45,641 nt of DNA from an uncultured Methanobrevibacter sp. GTDB taxonomy: Archaea; Methanobacteriota; Methanobacteria; Methanobacteriales; Methanobacteriaceae. The notes below the pieces were generated by a model. The model was not told the DNA's origin, searched no databases, and saw only the letters and a list, made by a program, of their open reading frames with translations. The position numbers were made by a program, and so were the translations under genes. Of this stretch, positions 25,444-32,629 are shown one piece after another (position 1 is the first letter of the stretch; each line of letters begins with the position of its first letter). The stretch spans positions 1-45,641 of the forward strand of contig OMVX01000007.1 in NCBI GenBank assembly GCA_900314605.1, in the 5' to 3' direction.

Positions 25444-26586
25444 ATGAATCCAATAGATTTTTTTACATTAAGTTATTTTGGAAGATATTATATAATAGCC
25501 ATAATATTAGGAATAATTATTGGAGTATACACATTATTTAGAGTTTATTTTGCATTGAATGATTTTAAATTATTAAAAATTAAAAAAATTATTATAAGTA
25601 CAGTAATTGCAGTTTTGGCCTTTGTTACTATGTTAAATGGGTGGTCAGATGCAGCAATATTTATTTCATATTTATTTTTCGCTTCAATATTAGCAGACCT
25701 TATCAGATTAGTTTGGAAATATTTGTTAAAAGATAAATATTTGAAATTAATTCCAAGATTGCATAAGAAAGGAATTTTAGCATTTATAATTTTCACTATT
25801 ATAATAATAAACGGTTTTTATGGAATGAGCCATATAGATCAGACAGAATATAATTTAACAACAAATAAAATTGGTAATAACTCATATTCTATTTTATTTA
25901 TCAGTGACGTTCATTATAATCCAGATAAGAACCCCCAATTAATAAAAGAAAGTATTTCCAAAATGAATGAATTAAAACCAGATATTGTTATTTTAGGGGG
26001 AGATATTGTTGATGAGAGAACACCCAAAGATAGTATGAAAGAAATAATTAAGGAATTAGGATCTATTAATTCGACCTATGGCACATATTATATTTATGGA
26101 AATCATGACAAGCGACCAGATACTGAATTCTGCGAAAATGGAAAGAGAACTTTCACGGATAAAGAACTTAATCAAGCAATTACAAGTAGTGGAATAAAAA
26201 TATTAGAGGATAAAAAAGTAATAATTAATGATGACTTGGTTTTAATAGGTAGAGAAGACAGAAATCAAAATAAATTTACTGAAAGGGCTAACATCACAGA
26301 TATGCTTAATAAAAGTGATTATTCTAAATATATAGTGGTTTTAGATCATCAACCTATACCCAAACAGGAAGATTTAGGAGACGGAATAGATTTACAACTT
26401 TCCGGCCATACACATGGAGGACAAATATTTCCATTTAACCTCTTTCAAGAATTAAATCATATTTACAATTATGGTATATACAAACACCATACTATGACCC
26501 TGATTGTCTCTTCAGGTTTAATAGGTTCTGGATGGCCAATGAGAAATGAAGGAAAATGTGAATATGTTTTAATTAATATAAATTAA
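25444..26586 (+). CDS. Membrane-anchored calcineurin-like phosphoesterase
   Basis: The 380-residue protein has four N-terminal hydrophobic helices (about residues 14-37, 48-66, 68-92 and 110-128) and a metallophosphoesterase domain from about residue 145. The metal motifs are complete: ISDVHYNP, GGDIVDE, YGNHDKR, LDHQP and SGHTHGGQIFPF. The arrangement matches the YaeI/LpxG-like group, whose bacterial members hydrolyse lipid-linked pyrophosphates or phosphodiesters at the membrane. In an archaeon the substrate would have to be a polyprenyl or CDP-linked lipid intermediate, or something else; this is inference. A TATA-like element at 25415-25426 suggests a leaderless transcript. It sits between two copies of an intergenic repeat. 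Confidence 0.88.
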   Translation: MNPIDFFTLSYFGRYYIIAIILGIIIGVYTLFRVYFALNDFKLLKIKKIIISTVIAVLAFVTMLNGWSDAAIFISYLFFASILADLIRLVWKYLLKDKYLKLIPRLHKKGILAFIIFTIIIINGFYGMSHIDQTEYNLTTNKIGNNSYSILFISDVHYNPDKNPQLIKESISKMNELKPDIVILGGDIVDERTPKDSMKEIIKELGSINSTYGTYYIYGNHDKRPDTEFCENGKRTFTDKELNQAITSSGIKILEDKKVIINDDLVLIGREDRNQNKFTERANITDMLNKSDYSKYIVVLDHQPIPKQEDLGDGIDLQLSGHTHGGQIFPFNLFQELNHIYNYGIYKHHTMTLIVSSGLIGSGWPMRNEGKCEYVLININ

Positions 26587-26801
26587 ATCTATCAAAATAC
26601 GAAAATTAAAAAAATGAATTAACCCTTTTCAAAATTCAATTATTCCAAATATATATTCAAACATTTTAATAATTCTTTTTTAATATTATACATTATTTAA
26701 TCTATTATTTTTTAATGAGATAATATATAAAAAAATACTCTAAAAACTAATTTAGAAAGAAACAATTATCGAAATTTATGATTCTATAAATTAATAAATA
26801 A

Positions 26802-26826
26802 CAGATATTTAATAGTCTAATATCTG
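26802..26826. other. Perfect 8-bp stem-loop
   Basis: CAGATATT and AATATCTG are separated by nine bases (TAATAGTCT). No T run follows directly, so it does not look like a terminator. It could belong to a small RNA or a leader, or be a protein site. Confidence 0.35.
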
Positions 26827-26870
26827 CTCAACAAGAATAAAATAGAAAATACTCCTAAATAAAGTTTTTA

Positions 26871-26980
26871 AAACATATGAAAAGAAAAACAAAATAGAAA
26901 ACGACTTTTAACAAGCCCATGATAAACTAAATGATTAAAAATAAATGAAAATTAAAATTATCAAGTAAGTTTTTAAAAGA
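26871..26980 (+). repeat. Intergenic repeat, copy B
   Basis: This is the partner of copy A (25274-25391), with the same blocks in the same order and orientation. It lies about 150 nt upstream of the aIF2-beta start. Confidence 0.55.
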
Positions 26981-27126
26981 CATCCAAACTCTAAAACAAT
27001 AAATATTAATAAATGATTAAAATCATAATTATATTATTATATTTTTTTATAGAACATTGAGTATAATATATTAAAAAAAATTAAAAATCAAAATTATATT
27101 TAATAACTAAAAGAGGATTGATATTT

Positions 27127-27534
27127 ATGGATGAATATGAAGAATTATTAGATAGGACAATATCCCAATTACCTCCAGAAGTTTTTGAATCTAAAAGGTT
27201 TAAAATACCTAAAGCATACTCTGATATTCAAGGAAATAGAACTTTTATCAAAAATTTCAAAGATGTTGCAGAAAAATTAAACAGAGACCCACAACACTTA
27301 TTAAAATTTTTACTTAGAGAGTTAGGTACTGCAGGAAATTTAGAGGGACAAAGAGCTATACTTCAAGGAAAATTTACACACTATTTAATTAATGAAAGAA
27401 TTGAAGATTATGTTGATAAATTTGTTATCTGCCAAGAATGTAACAGGCCAGATACTATTATTGTAAGAGAAGATAGAATATTCCAATTAAAATGTTTAGC
27501 TTGTGGTGCAAGAGCTCCACTTAAACCATTATAG
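27127..27534 (+). CDS. Translation initiation factor aIF2 subunit beta
   Basis: The 135-residue protein has the archaeal aIF2-beta pattern: an N-terminal helix ([13 protein letters not shown]), a central alpha/beta domain with [36 protein letters not shown] and LQGKF, and a C-terminal zinc ribbon with two CxxC pairs ([20 protein letters not shown]). With the alpha and gamma subunits it delivers initiator methionyl-tRNA to the small ribosomal subunit. I start it at ATG 27127, preceded by GAGGATTGAT, rather than the TTG at 27118, which lies within that ribosome site. A hairpin and T8 run end the transcript just after the stop. Confidence 0.95.
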   Translation: MDEYEELLDRTISQLPPEVFESKRFKIPKAYSDIQGNRTFIKNFKDVAEKLNRDPQHLLKFLLRELGTAGNLEGQRAILQGKFTHYLINERIEDYVDKFVICQECNRPDTIIVREDRIFQLKCLACGARAPLKPL

Positions 27535-27542
27535 ATTTATTT

Positions 27543-27572
27543 AAAAATATTAATTTTATTAATATTTTTTTT
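27543..27572 (+). terminator. Hairpin plus oligo-T terminator after aIF2-beta
   Basis: An 11-bp perfect stem (27543-27553 with 27559-27569) with a five-base loop runs into eight T residues (27565-27572), nine nt after the stop codon. It would separate the aIF2-beta transcript from nmd3. Confidence 0.6.
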
Positions 27573-27648
27573 ATCAACAGATGGAATCAATTAAAAGCTT
27601 AAATCAATGAATATTAATTAATGGATTATGTTAAATTGATGTGTTTAT

Positions 27649-28716
27649 ATGTTTTGTCCAGAATGTGGTAGTTCTCATAAGGAAATGATTGGTAATATCT
27701 GTATTGACTGTTTTTTAAAAGATTATCATTTTTTAGAAATACCTGAAAATATTAAAATTACAGTATGTAAACACTGTAATGCCAAATATTATAAAGGAAA
27801 TTGGATTGATGAAGATATACCTGAAGAAGAAATCATTTACCGTGCACTTGAAGATAATATTCAAATTGATGATATGATAGAAAATGAAATTATTGATTTA
27901 AATATTATTCAAATGAGAGGAACAATAGCAGAATGTACCATTGATGGAGTGGGAAACTTTAAAGACAGAGAACTTAGAGAACATTATAACACTAATGTTC
28001 AGATTAAACATGCAACCTGTCCCACTTGTTCTAAAAGAGCTTCCGGATATTATGAAGTTGTAATACAACTAAGAGCAGACGAAAGAGAACTTAGTGATGA
28101 TGAAAAAGATAAAGCTAATGAAATAATATATAATGTCTTAAATAAACAATTTAAAAAAGATAAATTAGCATACCTTCATGAAAAAGCCATATTAAAAGAG
28201 GGTATAGACTATTATATTGGTTCATATAAATCTGGAAAAAAAGTTTTAAATTCCTTAAAAAACCATTTTGGAGGAATAAGTAAAGAATCTCCAAGACTTA
28301 TATCTGAAGATAAATCTACTGGAAAAAGACTATACAGAATATGGATTTCGTTAAGACTTCCAAAATATGAAATTGGAGACATAATTAAATTCCAGGACAA
28401 AATAGGAGAAATATTATATATTAACCAAGACAAAACAGTTGCAGTTGATATTAAAAAACATCAAAATTTTTCAATTTCCTGGGTAAAATATGAAGATGTA
28501 GAGATAATCGAAAAAAAGGAGGAGATTCAGAAAACCTCCGTAATATCTAAATCTCCATCTATTCTTGAAATTTTAAATCCTGAAGATTATTCTGCATATG
28601 ATATAAAGATGAAAGAAGAATATGGAAATTTCAATATTGGAGATGAAATTAAGGTTATAAAAATCAATGAAGAATTTTTCCCACTTATTGATAAAACAAA
28701 CGAAAATAATAAATAA
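27649..28716 (+). CDS. NMD3-family ribosome export/assembly protein
   Basis: The 355-residue archaeal NMD3 homologue has paired zinc ribbons at the N terminus (CPECGSSHKEMIGNICIDC, then CKHC and later CPTCSKR), followed by an eIF5A-like and a beta-rich region (IWISLRLPKYEIGDIIKF). In eukaryotes NMD3 binds the 60S subunit at the inter-subunit face and takes it out of the nucleus. In archaea the role must be late large-subunit assembly or anti-association, which is inferred. The protein lacks the long eukaryotic tail with nuclear transport signals. It lies between aIF2-beta and tyrS, a translation neighbourhood. The ATG at 27649 is preceded by TTGATGTG, a weak ribosome site. Confidence 0.92.
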   Translation: MFCPECGSSHKEMIGNICIDCFLKDYHFLEIPENIKITVCKHCNAKYYKGNWIDEDIPEEEIIYRALEDNIQIDDMIENEIIDLNIIQMRGTIAECTIDGVGNFKDRELREHYNTNVQIKHATCPTCSKRASGYYEVVIQLRADERELSDDEKDKANEIIYNVLNKQFKKDKLAYLHEKAILKEGIDYYIGSYKSGKKVLNSLKNHFGGISKESPRLISEDKSTGKRLYRIWISLRLPKYEIGDIIKFQDKIGEILYINQDKTVAVDIKKHQNFSISWVKYEDVEIIEKKEEIQKTSVISKSPSILEILNPEDYSAYDIKMKEEYGNFNIGDEIKVIKINEEFFPLIDKTNENNK

Positions 28717-28828
28717 TCAATAATAAATCCAAATTAAGTTTATCTATTACTAGATTATAAATTAATCAAAATTATATTAATAAGACACATTAAAACCAAT
28801 GTTAATTTAAAAAAAAGGGATTAAGAAT

Positions 28829-29782
28829 ATGGAAGATAAAATAGCTAAAATTAAAGAAGGTACTGTAGAAGTAATTGATGAAAACGAATTAAAAGAAATA
28901 TTAGCTAAAGATAAGCCTATAGCTTACACCGGATATGAACCTTCTGGAAAAATTCATTTAGGACATGCAATTACTATAATGAAATTAAAACAATTAGAAT
29001 CACTTGGTTTTAAAATCAAAATATTACTTGCAGACTATCATGCATTTTTAAATGGAAAAGGAACAGTTGAAGAAATAGCTGAAACTGCAGAATATAATAA
29101 AAAATGTTTTAAAGCATTAGGTCTTATAGAAAATACAGAATATATATTAGGATCTGAATTTCAAACCAAAGGAGAATATACAAATAATGTTTACCAGTTA
29201 GCAACTTTAACAACTTTAAAAAGAGCAAGAAGAAGTATGGATATGGTGAGCAGGGAAGATGAAAATCCTAAAGTGGCAAGTACTATTTATCCATTAATGC
29301 AAACTGCAGATATGGCTGCATTAGAATGTGATATTGCTCTTGGAGGATTAGAGCAAAGAAAAATACAAATGTTAGCAAGAGAAGGACTTCCTAAACTTGG
29401 ATTAAAAGCTCCAGTATGTATTCATACACCATTATTACATGGACTTGATGGTGATGATAAAATGTCTTCAAGTAAAGGTAACTTTATTGCGGTAGATGAT
29501 AGTGAAGAAGACATTAAAACGAAAATTAAACAAAGTTACTGTCCTAAAGGAGAAATTGAAGGAAATCCTTTAATTGAAATAGCTGAACACTTTGTTTATC
29601 CATTTGAAGATAAATTAATTATTGAAAGACCTGAAAAATTTGGTGGAAATCTTGAACTATCTAAGGAAGAATTACTTAAAATATATAGTGAAGGAAATTT
29701 ACATCCAATGGATTTAAAAAATGCTATAACCAATTATATGATTGAATTTTTAAGACCTGTAAGAAAATATATGAATAAATAA
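28829..29782 (+). CDS. tyrS: Tyrosyl-tRNA synthetase
   Basis: The 317-residue class I synthetase is of the archaeal/eukaryotic short type. The HIGH motif appears as HLGH in [16 protein letters not shown], and KMSSS is intact in [10 protein letters not shown]. Tyrosine-pocket segments ([32 protein letters not shown]) are in place. There is no C-terminal S4 domain, as expected for archaeal TyrRS, which recognises a C1-G72 tRNA. The ribosome site GGGATT precedes the ATG at 28829. A small gene and exonuclease VII genes follow on the same strand with gaps of 65, 21 and 73 nt, so they may be partly co-transcribed. Confidence 0.96.
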   Translation: MEDKIAKIKEGTVEVIDENELKEILAKDKPIAYTGYEPSGKIHLGHAITIMKLKQLESLGFKIKILLADYHAFLNGKGTVEEIAETAEYNKKCFKALGLIENTEYILGSEFQTKGEYTNNVYQLATLTTLKRARRSMDMVSREDENPKVASTIYPLMQTADMAALECDIALGGLEQRKIQMLAREGLPKLGLKAPVCIHTPLLHGLDGDDKMSSSKGNFIAVDDSEEDIKTKIKQSYCPKGEIEGNPLIEIAEHFVYPFEDKLIIERPEKFGGNLELSKEELLKIYSEGNLHPMDLKNAITNYMIEFLRPVRKYMNK

Positions 29783-29847
29783 TCTTATTATCATTAAATG
29801 ATTAAATGAAATATATTTAATTTAGATTATTAAAATAAGGTGGTAAA

Positions 29848-30051
29848 ATGGATTATGAATTAAAACTTCCAAATGGTGTTGGAGAGGTAATGCTTGCAAA
29901 AGCTTATGAAAAATTCGATGTTGAATTAAAACAATCTGAATATGGTCCCTCCTTAATTGGATCAGAAGAAGAACTAAAAAAAGCTCAAAAGTTCCTCTAC
30001 GATGAAATGGAAAAAAGATTAAATGAAATTGGTAGTAGGCAAGAAAAATAA
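29848..30051 (+). CDS. Small hypothetical protein, 67 aa
   Basis: The protein is acidic to neutral, with a beta-type start (MDYELKLPNGVGEVMLAKAY) and a long charged C-terminal helix (SEEELKKAQKFLYDEMEKRL). It has a perfect ribosome site, AGGTGG, before the ATG at 29848, so it is very likely translated. It lies 21 nt before xseA, and translational coupling is possible. I do not recognise the family. A role linked to exonuclease VII or to tRNA charging is suggested only by position. Confidence 0.75.
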   Translation: MDYELKLPNGVGEVMLAKAYEKFDVELKQSEYGPSLIGSEEELKKAQKFLYDEMEKRLNEIGSRQEK

Positions 30052-30072
30052 ATATTTATTTTTTTGATTAAT

Positions 30073-31470
30073 ATGAAAGAGGAATATATAACTGTTTCCC
30101 AATTAACAGCCCATATTAAAAGAACATTAGCTCAAGATTTAGAGCTTAAAAAAGTATATCTTAAGGGAGAAGTTTCTAATTTTAAACAATATCCTAGTGG
30201 ACATTGTTATTTTACTCTAAAAGATGAAAAAAATCAGATTAGTGCAGTAATGTTTTATTCAAGTGCAAGACATCTTAAATTTAAGGTAGAAAATGGTATG
30301 AATCTATTGGTACATGGAAAAATAGATTTTTATCCAAAACAGGGAAAAACTCAAATTAGAGTTTTCAAAATTTTTGAAGATGGAACTGGGGATTTACATA
30401 TTCGATTTGAACAATTAAAAAAGAAACTTAAAAAAGAAGGTCTTTTTGAAGATGAACATAAAAAAGCAATTCCTAAATATCCAAATAAAATTGGGGTAAT
30501 TACTGCAAGTAATGGTGCAGCAATAAAAGATATTATCAGTACTATTAAAAGAAGATGGCCATTTTGTGAAATCTTAGTCTTTCCTACATTAGTACAGGGA
30601 GAAGAGGCTCCACCAAAAATTGTAAGTCAACTTAGAAAAAGCCAGAAATATGATATTGATGTTATAATTCTTGGTAGAGGTGGTGGAAGTATTGAAGATT
30701 TATGGGCATTTAATGAAGAATTAGTTGCAAGAGAAATTTTCCACTGTAAAATTCCAGTTGTTAGTGCTGTAGGTCATGAAGTAGATTTTACAATAGCTGA
30801 TTTTGTAGCGGATGACCGGGCTGCTACTCCTACAGCTGCAGGTGAGAAAGTTGTACCAGATTATAAAAATGTTAAAGATGATTTAGAACATTTAAACATT
30901 AGACTTAATAAAGCCGTTTCAAATAAACTTAACTATTACACTGAAAGACTAATAAATATTCAAAAAAGGTCAGTGTTTAAAAACCCTGAAAAGATTTATC
31001 AACATAGAGAAATGGATTTAGATTTTCTTAAAAACCGTTTAAATAATTCAGGTAATAGTTTAATAAACCATAAGGAAAACAAATTATATAGTTTAAAAAA
31101 CTCATATATTTTAAAAAATCCATATGTTTTAATTGATAAAAAACAGATACAATGTGAAAATCTTGCTCGTCAGATAACCTATAAGTCTGAAAATATTACT
31201 AAAGATAAAGAGATGAAATTAACAAAAATCAAAGAATCATATTTAATAAAAAATCCAAATCATATTATAAATATTAAAAGTCAAAAATTTATAAAACTTT
31301 TCAATAAATTAGAAGTATTAAACCCACTGTCAACTTTAAAAAGAGGTTATACATTAGCAAAAAAAGATGGACACTATATTTCTAAATCAAAAGATCTTAA
31401 AAAAGGAGATAAATTAGAAATTGAGTTTAGTGATGGTAAAATTAATACAGAAGTATTAGATAAAAATTAA
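30073..31470 (+). CDS. xseA: Exodeoxyribonuclease VII large subunit
   Basis: The 465-residue XseA has an N-terminal OB fold (VYLKGEVSNFKQYPSGHCYF, residues 1-100) that binds single-stranded DNA. The catalytic domain includes IGVITASNGAAIKDI, GRGGGSIEDLWAFNEE, PVVSAVGHEVDFTIADFVAD and the motif RAATPTAAGE. A long coiled-coil region (residues 260-400) follows, where small subunits dock, ending in LSTLKRGYTLA. With XseB it cuts single-stranded DNA from both ends. The enzyme is typical of bacteria and rare in archaea, so its presence suggests transfer. I start at ATG 30073, the earlier TTG at 30064 having no ribosome site. All motifs are intact. Confidence 0.95.
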   Translation: MKEEYITVSQLTAHIKRTLAQDLELKKVYLKGEVSNFKQYPSGHCYFTLKDEKNQISAVMFYSSARHLKFKVENGMNLLVHGKIDFYPKQGKTQIRVFKIFEDGTGDLHIRFEQLKKKLKKEGLFEDEHKKAIPKYPNKIGVITASNGAAIKDIISTIKRRWPFCEILVFPTLVQGEEAPPKIVSQLRKSQKYDIDVIILGRGGGSIEDLWAFNEELVAREIFHCKIPVVSAVGHEVDFTIADFVADDRAATPTAAGEKVVPDYKNVKDDLEHLNIRLNKAVSNKLNYYTERLINIQKRSVFKNPEKIYQHREMDLDFLKNRLNNSGNSLINHKENKLYSLKNSYILKNPYVLIDKKQIQCENLARQITYKSENITKDKEMKLTKIKESYLIKNPNHIINIKSQKFIKLFNKLEVLNPLSTLKRGYTLAKKDGHYISKSKDLKKGDKLEIEFSDGKINTEVLDKN

Positions 31471-31543
31471 AAAAATATATTTTAAATTAAAAATAATTTT
31501 ATTAAATTGGATAAATGATAATTAAAATTTTAGAGGGGTTATT

Positions 31544-31801
31544 ATGGCAAATTATGAAACTTTAGATGTGCATAATCAGAAAATGGAAGAAAATAGCTTT
31601 GAAGAGAACTTAAAAGAATTAGAAGAAATTGTTTTAAAATTAGAAAACGGTGAAGTTCCTTTAGATGAAGCTATAAATGAATTTCACAAAGCTATGGTTT
31701 TAGTTAAATCATGTGATGATAAACTAAATGATGCAAAAGATTCAATTGCAAAACTTGTAAAGGATAATGAAAATATTATTGATTTTAATGTTGAAGAATA
31801 A
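31544..31801 (+). CDS. xseB: Exodeoxyribonuclease VII small subunit
   Basis: The 85-residue XseB has the classic SFEENLKELEEIVLKLENGE and LDEAINEF segments forming a helical hairpin. Several copies bind the coiled-coil arm of each XseA. Compared with the bacterial norm (about 70-80 residues), it carries about 17 extra N-terminal residues and an acidic tail. The ribosome site AGAGGGG lies just before the ATG at 31544. The 73-nt gap from xseA and same orientation fit an operon. Having both subunits argues that the archaeal exonuclease VII is functional. Confidence 0.92.
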   Translation: MANYETLDVHNQKMEENSFEENLKELEEIVLKLENGEVPLDEAINEFHKAMVLVKSCDDKLNDAKDSIAKLVKDNENIIDFNVEE

Positions 31802-31846
31802 TTCACATCAATTTATTCTACAAAATCATAATATTTTATAAAATAA

Positions 31847-32440
31847 TTATTTAATTATACTACTTTTACAAATACCTAAAAGTGGAGCTACTTCATTTTT
31901 AATATCCTTTGCTACCATATTTGGACCTTTATTTCCATCAATTATTTTAAAATTATCATTTCTTTTTGCAAGCTCAAGATAATTTTCTTTAACACATGAT
32001 AAAAATTCTTCATTTTCAAATTCATCAGTTTCACCAGATCTAGTAACTGATGTTTTCAAATCCAAATCTAATAAAAAAACAAGATCCGGAATTTTAGCAT
32101 ATTTATTTAACTCTGCAATCCAATCAACAGGGTCTTGATATGCTAAACTTGAATAAAATGACCTGTCACTAAGTATAATCTTATTTTCCTCTTGAAGTTT
32201 ATTGATTTTATTCATTAGTAATACTCTATCTGCTGCAAAAAGTAAACCTAAAGTTTTTTGCATATAATCAGAGGTTGCATATTCATCTTGTAAGAATTTT
32301 CTAATTAACTGGCCAATCTCACTATTTGTTGGTTCTAAAACTGTTTCAACCTGAAATCCATTAGACATTAACCATTCTTTTAATAATTCTATTTGAGTAG
32401 ATTTACCTGCTCCATCTATACCTTCTAAAACAATATACAT
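31847..32440 (-). CDS. tmk: Thymidylate kinase
   Basis: The 197-residue dTMP kinase makes dTDP from dTMP with ATP. The P loop is EGIDGAGKSTQ at residues 7-17. EPTNSEIGQLIR contains the nucleotide-binding region and the conserved Arg, and SDRSFYSSLAYQ is the DR(Y) motif, here with Ser in place of the usual Tyr. The lid region is short. The ribosome site GTGGT precedes the ATG at 32440. Its end converges with xseB across 45 bp. It is probably transcribed alone, divergent from the first U32 gene. Confidence 0.93.
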   Translation of the reverse strand: MYIVLEGIDGAGKSTQIELLKEWLMSNGFQVETVLEPTNSEIGQLIRKFLQDEYATSDYMQKTLGLLFAADRVLLMNKINKLQEENKIILSDRSFYSSLAYQDPVDWIAELNKYAKIPDLVFLLDLDLKTSVTRSGETDEFENEEFLSCVKENYLELAKRNDNFKIIDGNKGPNMVAKDIKNEVAPLLGICKSSIIK

Positions 32441-32629
32441 TCTACCACATTTTAAAATAATTAATTGAAATTAATAATATTTAATTCTATAAGAAGTATT
32501 TATAAAATTCAGTTATAATTATTTAATTAATTAAAACTAAATATTTAATCATATTATATTTACAATAGTATTTTTAATTTATTATAAATAAATGATATAA
32601 TATTCCCAGTATATTATAGGAGAAAGTAA

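Larger units (their letters stand above)
26587..27126. other. Intergenic region, 540 bp
   Basis: This long spacer before the aIF2-beta gene holds a perfect 8-bp hairpin (26802-26826), repeat copy B (26871-26980) and the ribosome site GAGGATTGAT (27113-27122). A second partial occurrence of the repeat blocks (AAAATAGAAAA then AAGTTTTTAAAACAT) lies at about 26838-26876. No open frame with a start signal is seen. Confidence 0.5.
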
